A stretch of DNA of 64,000 nucleotides from Chromatiales bacterium (GTDB taxonomy: Bacteria; Pseudomonadota; Gammaproteobacteria; Steroidobacterales; GCA-2729495), in the NCBI GenBank assembly GCA_016789885.1, contig JAEUPZ010000025.1:1-64000 (forward strand), read 5' to 3'. Numbering within the stretch: position 1 is the first letter of the stretch; every line of letters starts with the position of its first letter. Below are positions 53,352-62,815 of the stretch, piece by piece. A program made the translations under genes and the position numbers. Below the pieces are notes generated by a model. The model saw nothing but the letters and a program-made list of their open reading frames with translations, made no database searches and was not told the origin of the DNA.

Positions 53352-53521
53352 GATCCGTACCTCGCTGGCTGTGCTGTAGATGGACTGGCTTCCCCGCCCC
53401 TTCGTGCGCTGATGCAATGACTCCTGAGGATCACGCCGCCCGGGTCTCGGGGCCATACGCGGTTGCCGCAGCCCCGAACGCGACCCCGGGCCGGCGGCCG
53501 AACGCAGCCGGTCGCGACGGC

Positions 53522-55084
53522 TCAGTCGGCCGCGGTATCGCCGGCACCCGCCGGCCCGGCGGCGGCGCCAGCCGGCGCAGCGGGCCCGGCGGCCGCGCGG
53601 CCCTCCAGGTCGGCGAGCCACTGGTCGAACTCCGGGCTCGTGGCCCCGTGCCGGCGGGCCGCCACGGTCTGTACGTGGGGCAACGCCGCCGCGCGCTCAC
53701 CGGCCGCCATCAGCGCCTGGGCAAGCATCAACCGGATCTCCTCGTTGCCGGGGTACAGGTCCCAGGCCATCTCGAGGGACTCGACGGCCTTGTCGGGCCT
53801 GCCTTCGGCCAGGTACGTCATGCCGTTCATGGCGAGCGTCTCGGGGATGTCGGGGTTGATCTTGTAGCTGCGTGTGTAGTGGCGGCGCGCCTCGACCCAG
53901 GCGGTGCCCGCGGCCGCTGCGTCGCCGGCCTTTGCCGCCCGGATGGCGACATCCGCGTAGTACCCCCCAAGCTCCAGCTCGTTCAGCGCATTGCCGGGTT
54001 CAGCCTCGATGGCCCGCTGGTAGAGCGCTTCGGCAGCGGCAAAGTCACCACCGAACTTGCGCACGTCACCCATGCCGGCGAGGGCGCGGGCATTGGCCGG
54101 ATTGCGGGCGAGGGCCGCGGCGAAGTACGGCTCCGCGGCCTTCGCACCGTCGCCGCCGAACATCAACAGCCAGCCGAGTTGGGTGGCCACCTCATCGGCC
54201 GGCACGGCCCGCACGGAGGCGCGGTCAGCGGGATAGGGTCCGGGCATCTTCCCGCGGAAGAACGGCAGCTTCGTCGAGTACTTGCGCAGCACGCTGCGCA
54301 GCTTCCCGACCTCGATGCCGAAGGCCTGCTCGAAGGCCGCCGGGGGCGCCATGCCCTCGGCCGTGAGATCCAGGTACTCGGTCATCTCCGCCGCCAGGTC
54401 CGCATTGGGACGGCCGAAGTTCAGGTAGTGCATGAGCAGCCAGCTCTGGGCGAAGAACATCCCCATCTGGTCGCGTTCCAGCACCAGGGGACTCGCGACC
54501 GACAGCAGCCGGTCGAACTCGAGCACCTGCTGGTACTGGTTGGTGGCGTTCAGCCACGACGCGCGCAGCGGCGACACCTTGCCGAACACGATGTCGTTGC
54601 CCTTGATCTCGAAGGTCATCAGCACCTCGGCGAAACCTTCGTCGAACCACGCGGGATACAGCCGTGGACTGTGGTTGTGCACGACCATGTGCACGTACTC
54701 GTGCTTGATGGCATCGTCGAGGAAGCCACCGGACGGTGACAGCACCAGCTCGTTGCTACGCATCGTCTTGCGCAGGTAGCCGGCGACACCGTCCCGCAGG
54801 CCGAACTCCGGGCGCCGCTCCGGCATCAGGTACACCGTCGTCGGCACCCGCTCGCGCACGTCGTCCAGGTTGGTGACCGCGAGCACGAAGCGGCGGAAGT
54901 TCTCCAGCTCGACGGCGAACTCGCGGCTGCGCCGCTCGTCGAGGCCCGACAGCAGGCGGAGGTTGTCGGTGCGCACCTCGACCCAGGGGCGCTCCCAGAG
55001 TTCGGCGGCGGGTGCTGCACTGGCGAGGAACAGCAGGAGGACGGCGAAGGCGGCCTTCGACGGGGCCGGTGCGGTGACTGGCAT
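53522..55084 (-). CDS. Exported peptidase-MA-like protein with TPR repeats
   Basis: A 520-residue secreted protein with signal peptide (AAFAVLLLFLASAAPAAELW). The first half carries an HExxH zinc motif, IKHEYVHMVVHNH near residue 128, followed by WFDEGFAEVLM, which supplies the downstream Glu ligand: a gluzincin peptidase fold. The second half has four or five TPR units (NPANARALAGMGDVRKFGGDF, LYQRAIEAEPGNALNELELG, KAVESLEMAWDLYPGNEEI). A palindrome lies 52 bases upstream of its ATG. The protein may process cell-envelope proteins. Confidence 0.85.
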   Translation of the reverse strand: MPVTAPAPSKAAFAVLLLFLASAAPAAELWERPWVEVRTDNLRLLSGLDERRSREFAVELENFRRFVLAVTNLDDVRERVPTTVYLMPERRPEFGLRDGVAGYLRKTMRSNELVLSPSGGFLDDAIKHEYVHMVVHNHSPRLYPAWFDEGFAEVLMTFEIKGNDIVFGKVSPLRASWLNATNQYQQVLEFDRLLSVASPLVLERDQMGMFFAQSWLLMHYLNFGRPNADLAAEMTEYLDLTAEGMAPPAAFEQAFGIEVGKLRSVLRKYSTKLPFFRGKMPGPYPADRASVRAVPADEVATQLGWLLMFGGDGAKAAEPYFAAALARNPANARALAGMGDVRKFGGDFAAAEALYQRAIEAEPGNALNELELGGYYADVAIRAAKAGDAAAAGTAWVEARRHYTRSYKINPDIPETLAMNGMTYLAEGRPDKAVESLEMAWDLYPGNEEIRLMLAQALMAAGERAAALPHVQTVAARRHGATSPEFDQWLADLEGRAAAGPAAPAGAAAGPAGAGDTAAD

Positions 55085-55135
55085 GGCGGTTACCCCCGGG
55101 GTCTGCGCGGTCGTCCCGATGCTAGCGCCGGGCGC

Positions 55136-55153
55136 GGGTGAGGCGCATCACCC
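55136..55153. promoter_or_regulatory. GGGTGA-N6-TCACCC palindrome upstream of the peptidase/TPR gene
   Basis: GGGTGAGGCGCATCACCC is a perfect inverted repeat with 6-base arms, 52 bases upstream of the peptidase ATG. It is one of several GGGTGA/TCACCC sites in this region (see findings). Confidence 0.6.
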
Positions 55154-55634
55154 ATGGGGCGCGGCATGAACACCAGGACTGCCACCTGCCCTGCCAGCCA
55201 GGGACGCAGGAATCCGGCAGGCCAAACCGTTGATCCGAAATCCGTCTCAGCCTTCCCTGGATCTGCCTGCCACAGCGTCATGACTGGCTACAGGAGATTG
55301 CAAGGGCCGATCAGCCAAAGCGAATCGGTGGTTACGGGACACGCACCAGCTACGTATACAGCCATGTGTACAGGGGCTCGGCCTTATGCGGGCCGACGGT
55401 TTAGGTCACGCGCCGTGGCGAGCGCGCCAGCGGGCGGCGCTCACTGGCAGGACCCTGGGCCCGACGGCCAAGCGGTGGCAGGGCCAGGTACGACGTGAGC
55501 CCCTTCCGGCCGTCTGGCCCCCTGCGGTCAGGACGATGCTTCACGGGTGCCCGCCGATCTCCCTCCCGGGCCTCGCCCGGGCGTCACGCTCCGCCGTCCT
55601 GGTGGTCCGGTAGCTGGAAATGACAGGCGCGTCG
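55154..55634. other. 480-base gap with no convincing gene
   Basis: Short open frames occur on both strands but none has a ribosome-binding site, domain or composition that marks it as real. Base composition is a little lower in GC than in neighbouring genes. It may be decayed mobile DNA. The only shared short motif I see is AAACCGTTG-ATCCG near 55,217, similar to one at 49,975. Confidence 0.5.
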
Positions 55635-56816
55635 TCAATCGCTCGCCGGACCACCAGTGCCGCCCGGCAACGCTGGTGCATCGAGCACGACAAAACGGGT
55701 TCCGGGCCGGCCGGTAATCAGGACGGCGCAGTCACCCCAAGGTACAGGCACCGTCCAGGTCTTTCCGCCTTCGACGGGATCCATGAACGTACGCTGCTCG
55801 CAGCGAAGCTCCAGTTCGCCGAGAGATCCGGCTATGTCGCGGATCGTGAGACTTCGCCCGACGAGCTCGTAGATCCACGAGCCTTCCGCCGCACCTGGAC
55901 GGATCGCGGCAATCTCCCCGGGCACGGTGAACCCCGTCGTCCTCGTGGCCGCCTCGCGTATCGCCTCGGCGTTACTGTCCAGTGCATCGTTGCTGGCGCC
56001 GGGCCCGAAGCTCCTCAGCACGCCGTAAGTCTGCAGCGCGCTGCGGTACAGGTGCAGTCTGACCTGCAAGTCGAACAGGGTCCGGAGCACGACGGGAGCG
56101 TTCGTTGGGGACACGTACCGGACCGCCTCGAGCAGATTCCGCAGCTGTCCCTGCAAGTCGAGTCGGGCTGCGTCGACCTTGGCAAGGAACCAGTGAATGG
56201 TTCCCCAGACAGGGTAAGAGAGGTCCCGCTCTGCCCGAAGCTGTTCAAGTGCGAGCTCGGCGGCATCCAGCCGGCCCTCTTCGATGAGGCGGTTGATCCG
56301 CTTGAACGCCTTCTCGCGCCTCTCGCGCAGGGGGTACTTGTCGTCTGACGTCTTCAGGACGACAAGCCGATCGTCCATTCGTTGCGGGACCGGCTGCCCC
56401 TCCCTGGTGGCCGGAGCGTACTTCCTCGCGCCAACGGCCTCAGTCACGGCAGCTTCGAGGGCCGGAGTGCCACTGGAATCGACGATGATCAGGTCACCGA
56501 CCGTGCCATCGGGCAGCACGACGTAACTGACGTCAACCCAACCACCACCGTCCTGCGGAACCTTCGGCTGCCTGGCCTCGATGAGGCGTGCAGGAACGAT
56601 CGTGGTACCCGCTAGGGCCCCGGAGGCACCGGCCATGACCAGCAGGCTCATGCACCCGAGCGACGCGAGTACGCGTGTCGCGGCACGACGACCCCGACCG
56701 GCCTCTGAGGTTCCGGCGCGTGTTCGTCCGCGGTCTGCCCGGGTGATGGCACGCTCGGGCGTCGCCAACCCGTCGCTGTCCTGACCGTGATCCAGACCTT
56801 CAGACTCCCTCCACAC
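55635..56816 (-). CDS. TonB-C-terminal-like exported protein
   Basis: A protein of about 393 residues. A hydrophobic signal or anchor (VLASLGCMSLLVMAGASGALA) precedes a TonB C-terminal-like domain (WVDVSYVVLPDGTVGDLIIV... ARKYAPATREGQPVPQRM) that normally contacts outer-membrane receptors, and a ~220-residue C-terminal region without clear homology (helical, with cysteine pairs CEQRTF and WGDCAVLI). Start uncertain: GTG 56,816 is taken, but TTG 56,768 with an AGGA upstream is equally possible and would leave the palindrome at 56,839 about 70 bases upstream. Confidence 0.65.
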   Translation of the reverse strand: MWRESEGLDHGQDSDGLATPERAITRADRGRTRAGTSEAGRGRRAATRVLASLGCMSLLVMAGASGALAGTTIVPARLIEARQPKVPQDGGGWVDVSYVVLPDGTVGDLIIVDSSGTPALEAAVTEAVGARKYAPATREGQPVPQRMDDRLVVLKTSDDKYPLRERREKAFKRINRLIEEGRLDAAELALEQLRAERDLSYPVWGTIHWFLAKVDAARLDLQGQLRNLLEAVRYVSPTNAPVVLRTLFDLQVRLHLYRSALQTYGVLRSFGPGASNDALDSNAEAIREAATRTTGFTVPGEIAAIRPGAAEGSWIYELVGRSLTIRDIAGSLGELELRCEQRTFMDPVEGGKTWTVPVPWGDCAVLITGRPGTRFVVLDAPALPGGTGGPASD

Positions 56817-56838
56817 GTCCCGATCATGGCACGGCCAC

Positions 56839-56857
56839 GGTGACGGCGGCATCACCC
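56839..56857. promoter_or_regulatory. GGTGA-N8-TCACC site upstream of the TonB-like gene
   Basis: GGTGACGGCGGCATCACCC includes the exact 18-mer GTGACGGCGGCATCACCC that recurs at 60,611-60,628. It is followed by GCGCCGGGCGC, so a second half-site lies next to it. It is less perfect than the sites at 55,136, 58,932 and 62,816. Confidence 0.45.
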
Positions 56858-57101
56858 GCGCCGGGCGCTGTCGCGCAGTGGGGCAATTCCCGACCCGACA
56901 GCGTGAGTTGATCACCCAGCGTGACCTGGCGCAGTCGGATGGGGAACACTTGGCGAAGGCACGCGCCAGATCGGGGCACATGACCGAGAAATGGCGCCTG
57001 ACCCGTCAGTCCTGGCCGCCACCGGGTCACCCATTCGGATGGTGCGCGGCCGACAGTGGTCTGCTACAAGCGGTGTCATTCGAGGAACGGCCATCGTCGC
57101 C

Positions 57102-57551
57102 ATGGTCTGGATAGCTCAACCCCATCGCTTTGCAGTGCTTGCGTTAGCCGCGGCAGTCCAGACCACCGGCTGTTCGGGACCCGGGCCATTCATCAGCAGA
57201 GTCGATCGCCTTGCCAAGTTGCCCGCCCTTACCAATGCCAGATCCCTGACTGGCACTGAAAGGATCGCCGCGGTCGAGCAACAGCGCTGCGTGCTTCTGA
57301 CCTCTCGGCGAGAGATAGCAGCGCCAGTGGCTTACACCGAGGGAGGTGATGTCAAGAATGCCGCCGCGCTGATCGATCACGCCGTTGGATCGGATGGCGG
57401 GAATGCCTATTGGGTCTCCGACTACGTCTGGGTGCCCGGAATGTCCGGTGAATACCTGGCGACGCAATTACGAGTTCAGTTCGACACCTTCTTGTGCGAG
57501 GAGAACCTCGACGAGCAGCCCGCCTCTACTACTGACGACCCCATGACCTGA
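57102..57551 (+). CDS. Small lipoprotein, RcsF/DUF4156-like
   Basis: A 149-residue lipoprotein: signal AVLALAAAVQTTGC with the modified Cys near residue 24. The mature domain has a conserved-looking pattern (RCVLLTSRREIAAP..., then NAAALIDHAVGSDGGNAYWVSDYVW and a late cysteine FLCEEN) that recalls RcsF and DUF4156 lipoproteins, in which two cysteines form a disulfide. Resemblance is by eye. ATG 57,102 is chosen because it puts the signal first. A degenerate TCACCC...GG site lies 60-75 bases upstream. Confidence 0.6.
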   Translation: MVWIAQPHRFAVLALAAAVQTTGCSGPGPFISRVDRLAKLPALTNARSLTGTERIAAVEQQRCVLLTSRREIAAPVAYTEGGDVKNAAALIDHAVGSDGGNAYWVSDYVWVPGMSGEYLATQLRVQFDTFLCEENLDEQPASTTDDPMT

Positions 57552-57714
57552 CGCGACCACAGTATTTATCACGCAACGCCGACGCTCGTAGCATCAGATG
57601 CTCCCCTTTCAGGACCCAGCTCCGCCGGCGGGTTGCCAGAAGCAGGAGAACTGCAGGCAGGCCGGCTGGCGGGACTAGCCATTGTCGACAGCACGGCGCA
57701 GCCCGTCCCACCGA

Positions 57715-58854
57715 CTACCTGTAAAGCCGCGTGCGCCATAGGCCCATCAAGCCCAGCGCTGATCCGAGGAGCCATACGGCCGGGGGCGCAGGGATGGGTG
57801 TCAGGTTGGCGAGAAACGCCCGGCGAGACCCGCTGCGTTCGACGTACCCGGCGACCCACTGTCCATCGCCCGAGATGCCCCAGGCCACGCTCTCTGTCCA
57901 GCGCTCCATTCCGGTGGCGCCATTGGCCGCCAGGACGTCGAAGAGGCTCTGCATACCGCCGTCACTGGTCCACACGAAGGCCCGGTTGCCGTCGCGGGGT
58001 GTCCAGCCAGCACCCACCACGACTTTGCCGTCGTCCGAGACGTCGAACGCAACGGTCTGGAGCGCGCCACCCTGCGGCCCATTAAGACCCACCATGCCGC
58101 CTTCCTCGGTCCACCGGAAGGCCTCCTCGCCGGATGCGCTGTTGCCACCACCGACGACCACGCTGCCATCAGCGGAGGCGCCATAAGCAACACTGAAGAA
58201 CGCGCCGCCCGGCAGGTCGCCGAGGCCGGCCATGCCGCCGGCCTGCGTCCAGCGGAAGGCCTCGAAGCCGGCGTCGCCATTGCTTATCCCCACCACCACA
58301 CTGCCGTCGGCGGAGACGCCTGCGGCACGGCTCTCGAAGATCCCGCCCGGCAGGTCGCCGAGTCCGACCATGCCGCCTGCTTCGGTCCAGCGGAAGGCCT
58401 CGGCACCTGAGACGCTCGCTCCGAAACCGACCACGACGCTGCCGTCGGCAGAGACGCCATTGGCCCCACTCTGGAACGTCCCGCCCGGCAGATCCCCAAG
58501 GCCGACCATCCCGCCCGCCGCGGTCCAGCGGAAGGCCTCAAAACCTGACGCGCTGCTGCTACGACCGATCACTACGGCCCCGTCAGCCGAGACACCTCGG
58601 GCCGAGCTGAAAAAGTCGCCCCCAGGCAAGTCGCCGAGGCCGGCCATGCCGCCCGGCGCGGTCCAGCGGAAGGCCTCGGTGGCTGAGAAGTTGTTCACGC
58701 TCTCGCCCACGACCATGCGGCCATCGTCGGACACGCCGCCCGTCGCTTCGCTCCGCAGTTGGGAACCCGACAGGAATCCCAGCACCGTGAAGCTGGCCGC
58801 GCTGGCTGATCCACAAGCGAGCAGCAGGACCAGCCCGCCGAACAAGCGTTTCAT
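57715..58854 (-). CDS. Exported HAF-repeat protein with CTERM-type tail
   Basis: A 379-residue protein with signal peptide (LFGGLVLLLACGSASAASF) and about seven ~48-residue repeats of the HAF (probable extracellular repeat) type. Each has AFRWT..GGM.GLGDLPGG and GVSADGSVVVG, and together they fold as a beta-propeller. It ends in an exosortase-like signal IPAPPAVWLLGSALGLMG followed by a short basic tail (RTRLYR). ATG 58,854 is supported by the signal peptide. A perfect TCACCC-ATTT-GGGTGA palindrome lies 78 bases upstream. It diverges from a related gene at 59,359. Confidence 0.88.
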   Translation of the reverse strand: MKRLFGGLVLLLACGSASAASFTVLGFLSGSQLRSEATGGVSDDGRMVVGESVNNFSATEAFRWTAPGGMAGLGDLPGGDFFSSARGVSADGAVVIGRSSSASGFEAFRWTAAGGMVGLGDLPGGTFQSGANGVSADGSVVVGFGASVSGAEAFRWTEAGGMVGLGDLPGGIFESRAAGVSADGSVVVGISNGDAGFEAFRWTQAGGMAGLGDLPGGAFFSVAYGASADGSVVVGGGNSASGEEAFRWTEEGGMVGLNGPQGGALQTVAFDVSDDGKVVVGAGWTPRDGNRAFVWTSDGGMQSLFDVLAANGATGMERWTESVAWGISGDGQWVAGYVERSGSRRAFLANLTPIPAPPAVWLLGSALGLMGLWRTRLYR

Positions 58855-58931
58855 CGTCGTTCCCCCGCCGCGCGTGTACGCGCGTCTTTCGTTTGCGCCC
58901 GACGCTAACGCCCCCGTGGAATGCCCGTCAA

Positions 58932-58947
58932 TCACCCATTTGGGTGA
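58932..58947. promoter_or_regulatory. TCACCC-N4-GGGTGA palindrome upstream of the HAF-repeat gene
   Basis: TCACCCATTTGGGTGA is fully symmetric (7-base arms TCACCCA/TGGGTGA around TT), placed 78 bases before the ATG on the minus strand. This is the most regular member of the GGGTGA/TCACCC family in the window. Confidence 0.65.
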
Positions 58948-59006
58948 GGCTGCCCGAGGGTGCGTGATGTCCAGACGCATCTGCAGCGCAGGGCACTGCG
59001 GGCCGT

Positions 59007-59204
59007 TCACCTCGGTGGCGCGCTGGCCGCAGCAGCAGGAACCCCAATGCACCGCTGGCAGTCGGTGACGTCGAGTCGGAACACCCGCGCCAGCCGCTGC
59101 GCCCAGGTCAGCGCCCGGTACACGTCGGCCGGAGCGCAGCCGGAATTCGCTGCATCAGTCGTTGGCCAGGACGGGGCGGTGGGTCTGCGGGTCGGCGCGA
59201 GCAA
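59007..59204 (-). pseudogene. IS91-type transposase fragment
   Basis: A short open frame contains RALTWAQRLARVFRLDVTDCQRC, residues about 31-53, which matches the C-terminal WAQRLKRVF-x-(I/L)D-x-x-x-C-x-x-C segment of IS91/IS801-like rolling-circle transposases. The sequence on both sides does not continue the transposase in any frame, so only a scrap remains. It is the main sign of mobile DNA in the 55-63 kb region. Confidence 0.5.
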
Positions 59205-59358
59205 CTGGACATAAGTCGAGCATTCTCGCGCCGCCAGCCATCTGCGTTCCTGCTGCGGATTGGCGTAACGCCTGCGATGGTGTTCAATCGTGCGACCTGA
59301 CGTGTCGACGCCAGCCGTGTCGCCGTCGCGTTGGCATCAAACAGGGGGTGCTACTGCC

Positions 59359-60597
59359 ATGGTCAGTCAAGCAGCGTGCCGGGCGTTGAAAGCCGGCTCG
59401 ATCCTCGCGCTAATGGCAACCACGGGCCACGCTGCGACCTTCACGGCGCTTGGTCCCACCACCCTCGGCGCAAACTTCTTCGGCCCCAATGGCGTATCCG
59501 GCGACGGCACGGTCGTCGTCGGCAACTCGGACAGCGGCCCGTTCCGCTGGACGGCGACCACCGGCGCCGTGCTGCTGACCACCTTGGGCGGACCATCGGC
59601 CGCTACGGCGCGACGCGTATCTGCTGATGGCAATACTCTCGTCGGCAACAACTTTGGCGCCGGCCGCGCCTACCGCTGGAGCCTCGGCGGCGGTACGGAG
59701 CTACTGCCAAACATCTCCTTCGGCGGTGAGGGAGCCTTCGACGTATCGGCTGATGGCAGCGTGATCGTCGGCAACAACAGCGGCACTGGCGCCCTGTGGT
59801 CTGGCGGTGGCGTGAGCGCACTGCCGCCACTGGCCGGCGGGAACGAGTCCATCGCTTTCGGCGTCTCCGATGATGGCCTGGTCGCCGTGGGGCGTGCCGG
59901 GTTTCGCGAGCAGCTTGCACCCGACGGCGGCGAAGGTGCCGTACTGGGCCCATTGCGCAACCTTGCCACGCGCTGGGACGCGGGTCAGCCCACTGCCCTC
60001 GGCGTGTTGCCGGGCGGCCGGAACAGCCGGGCCAACGCGGCGTCGGCCAACGGCAGCGTCATCGTCGGAACCAGTGACGTCGGCGTCCTGATCGACGGCT
60101 TCGAGTTCACCACGTCCGAGGCCTTCCGCTGGACGGCGACTGGCGGGCTCCAGCCGCTCGGCCGAAGCGGTGCGCCGTTGCAGCCGGGACAACTGGCACA
60201 GAGTGCGGCCCTGGACATCTCGGCAGACGGGAAAGTCATCGGCGGCTTCGCGGGCTTCGGCGGCCCTGCCGTGAACCCGGGCGGTGGCGCCGCCGTCTGG
60301 ATCGGTGACAGCGGACCACTGCAGGTGTTTGCCCTGCTGGTCGCCCAGGGCGCGACGGGGCTCGAGGGGTGGACGCTCGACTCGGTGGAATCCGTCTCGG
60401 CCGATGGCAGGACGCTCGTGGGTGACGGGGTCTTCTGCGTGGCGGACACCTGTCGCCTACAGGGGTGGATTGCGACGTTCGATCCCGTGGTCGTGCCGGC
60501 GCCGGCAGCCGCATGGTTGTTCGGTTCCGCCCTGGGATTGCTCGGCGGGCTCCGCCGTCACCAGGCAGCTCCAAGCCGCCTCTGCCCAGCAGGGTGA
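59359..60597 (+). CDS. Exported HAF-like repeat protein with CTERM-type tail
   Basis: A 412-residue secreted protein with signal-like MVSQAACRALKAGSILALMATTGHAATF and ~45-residue propeller repeats (GVSGDGTVVVGNSDSGPFRWT, DVSADGSVIVGNNSGTG, GVSDDGLVAVG), more divergent than those of the neighbour at 57,715. The C-terminus has VVPAPAAAWLFGSALGLLGG, the sorting-type helix, followed by a non-basic ~15-residue tail that is unusual for the class. The start is ATG 59,359. The upstream 154 bases carry the promoter; no TCACCC palindrome is seen there. Confidence 0.83.
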   Translation: MVSQAACRALKAGSILALMATTGHAATFTALGPTTLGANFFGPNGVSGDGTVVVGNSDSGPFRWTATTGAVLLTTLGGPSAATARRVSADGNTLVGNNFGAGRAYRWSLGGGTELLPNISFGGEGAFDVSADGSVIVGNNSGTGALWSGGGVSALPPLAGGNESIAFGVSDDGLVAVGRAGFREQLAPDGGEGAVLGPLRNLATRWDAGQPTALGVLPGGRNSRANAASANGSVIVGTSDVGVLIDGFEFTTSEAFRWTATGGLQPLGRSGAPLQPGQLAQSAALDISADGKVIGGFAGFGGPAVNPGGGAAVWIGDSGPLQVFALLVAQGATGLEGWTLDSVESVSADGRTLVGDGVFCVADTCRLQGWIATFDPVVVPAPAAAWLFGSALGLLGGLRRHQAAPSRLCPAG

Positions 60598-61046
60598 TGG
60601 CACGGTGGCAGTGACGGCGGCATCACCCACCGCGTCACCCACGCAGGGTCGCATCAGGCAGCGCGGAGACTCCTACCCCGACATCCGGATTCGGTCGCGT
60701 CCGCTGCGGTCACACCCACGATCCACCCGGACCGTCCGGGCCTGACGGTGCCCATTAGGGACGGCACCTAGCCCAGCGCGAACCCAGCCTGCGACGGACC
60801 GAACACCGACCCGGGCAGATCCGCCCCGCCCAGGCTGTGCAGACGTTTGCAAACACTCGACCTCGGCTGCGTAGGTCCACCTGCCCTCATGTCCCTTTTC
60901 GTAGCTATTGGGTTCGGCAGTTAACCAGGCACACTCGACGGGGCTGCCTTATGGGTGTACACGCGGGGACGTTTCCACGACCAGCGGTCGCATTAGCCAA
61001 TTTTCAACGAATGCCGGTAGCAACCCTCGAAGACGACGGCTCGGAT
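60598..61046. other. 450-base gap with orphan palindromic sites
   Basis: No gene is convincing here. The gap holds GTGACGGCGGCATCACCC (60,611-60,628) and TCACCC-ACGCA-GGGT (60,635-60,649), resembling the sites upstream of other genes in the region. A palindrome GTTTGCAAAC near 60,844 and GTGTACAC near 60,955 are also present. The orphan sites may be leftovers of a lost gene. Confidence 0.5.
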
Positions 61047-62699
61047 CTACTGACTGGCGCTGCCGACCCGGAGTACCAGGACATCCGACTCACCCGCGCC
61101 GCTGGAGCGCGTGTCGCCCGCGAAGGCGAGACCACCGTCCGGCATCTCGACGACGGCGCGGGCCCAGTCGTTCTCAGGGCCACCGAAAGTCCGGTCCCAC
61201 AGTGGGGCACCGTCCCGGTCCAGCTTGAGCATCCAGACATCGTAGAGGCCGGCGCCCTGCGAGGTGGTGTAGCCGGCAAACGCATAGCCCCCGTCGCGGG
61301 TCTCGACCGCCCATCTGAGCCAGTCGTCCTGGGCACCGCCGAAGACGCGATCCCAGACGACATTGCCGGCGGCATCCAGCTTCAGCACACGGCTATCGAA
61401 GGCCGGCGCGCCGACGGCCTGGGTCTGGCCGGTGACGACGGCGCCGCCGTCAGCCGTGGCAGTGACGGCGGTGGCGTAGTCCACGCCCGGACCGCCGAAG
61501 GTGTGATCCCAGACCACCTCTCCGCGCGGATCGAGCTTCAGGACCCAGTAGTCCGCGTTGCCAGCGCCCTTCGACTCGGTATGGCCAACCACGACCAGGT
61601 TACCGTCGGCAGTCTCGGCGATGCCGTTGGTCCAGTCTGTGGCGGCACCGCCATAGCGACGCTCCCACAGCAAGCCGCCAGCGGCGTCCAGCCGGATCAC
61701 CCAGAAGTCGTAGGGAGCCCCGGGCGCGTCCTGCGTGTAGGCCGCCAGGGCGAGGCCGCCGTCGCGCGTTTCCACGACCCCGCTGGCCCAGTCGGTAGCC
61801 GCGCCACCGAAGCGCCGCTCCCACAGCAGCTGGCCGGCGGCGTCGAGCTTGGCGACCCAGACATCGAATTCCCCCGCGCTGCCCGACTCCGTGGCACCCG
61901 CCACCACCAGCCCGAGATCGCGGGTCTCCACCACGGCACGGCCGCGATCGATCGCCGCCCCGCCGAGGGCGCGGTCCCATAGCCGGCGGCCCTGCCCGTC
62001 CAGGCGCACGACCCAGACATCCTCGAGGCCGGCACCCTGGGAGGCGGTACGTCCGGCCGTGCACAGGCCGCCATCCCGGGTACCGGTCATGGCGTACGCC
62101 CAGTCCTTGTCGGGACCACCGTAGGCGAAGTTCCAGTCCACCGTGGCCGCGGTACCGTTGGCAGCGGCTGTGCCCACGCCGGCGTGAGGCAGGCGGTACT
62201 CCCGCAGCAGGCTGCGATCCATGCGCGCGACATAGGCGACCTTGGCCTCGTAGGAGCAGTTGCCGGCGAACTGCGTCAGGTAGTTCCGCGTCAGCGTCTG
62301 GACTTCGCCGTCGCGGGTCACCACGATCGGCTCGTCGCCGACGTAAGCGACGCGCGCCCCCGTCAGCCCAGCGGCCGCCGGGTTGGAGAAGTTCATCGAG
62401 AAGCCCTGCATCATCGGCGCATCGCCGGTGATGGTGATCACGCAGGTCTCGCCATCCTTGCGATACTCGGCGCGGGTCGAGATGCCACCGCCGAACGTGG
62501 CCGAATCCGCCGGTCCGGTGACCGGAGTGCTGCGGCGCCAGCCGGCATCGAGCGGCGGCGGCAGGAACTGCTCGAACCCCGTGGTCTGGCTGCCGGCGAG
62601 TGGCGCGCATGCCGCCATCGCCAGGGCGAGCAACGCGGCGGGCACCACCCGGATCTGTCGATAGCGCGGTGCGGACGTGTTGGCGGGGCGCCTGGGCAT
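61047..62699 (-). CDS. Lipoprotein with seven-unit propeller-like repeats
   Basis: A 550-residue lipoprotein: after MPRRPANTSAPRYRQ comes a hydrophobic run ending LALAMAACAPLAG (lipobox MAAC). A ~150-residue unknown domain (with CVITITG and GNCSYEAK, a likely disulfide) precedes seven repeats of about 52 residues. Each contains DGG, AG.T.S.GAG..D.WV.KLD..G and LLWERRFGGAATDWA, forming a propeller. The repeats are close to one another in sequence, so recent tandem duplication is likely. ATG 62,699 is chosen over longer frames. A perfect TCACCC-N5-GGGTGA site lies 117 bases upstream. Confidence 0.82.
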   Translation of the reverse strand: MPRRPANTSAPRYRQIRVVPAALLALAMAACAPLAGSQTTGFEQFLPPPLDAGWRRSTPVTGPADSATFGGGISTRAEYRKDGETCVITITGDAPMMQGFSMNFSNPAAAGLTGARVAYVGDEPIVVTRDGEVQTLTRNYLTQFAGNCSYEAKVAYVARMDRSLLREYRLPHAGVGTAAANGTAATVDWNFAYGGPDKDWAYAMTGTRDGGLCTAGRTASQGAGLEDVWVVRLDGQGRRLWDRALGGAAIDRGRAVVETRDLGLVVAGATESGSAGEFDVWVAKLDAAGQLLWERRFGGAATDWASGVVETRDGGLALAAYTQDAPGAPYDFWVIRLDAAGGLLWERRYGGAATDWTNGIAETADGNLVVVGHTESKGAGNADYWVLKLDPRGEVVWDHTFGGPGVDYATAVTATADGGAVVTGQTQAVGAPAFDSRVLKLDAAGNVVWDRVFGGAQDDWLRWAVETRDGGYAFAGYTTSQGAGLYDVWMLKLDRDGAPLWDRTFGGPENDWARAVVEMPDGGLAFAGDTRSSGAGESDVLVLRVGSASQ

Positions 62700-62815
62700 G
62701 GACCTCCAGCCGATTGAGGGTCGAACCAGAGCGCCAACCATACGCCAGCGGCAATGCGCCAGCCAGACCGCAGCAGTACCGCGCGGCGCAAGAACATCTG
62801 GCGCTACTGGCGGTG

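Noticed and set aside
55154-55498. 114-residue frame in the gap
   Set aside because: No ribosome-binding site, domain or coding-like composition; could be random.
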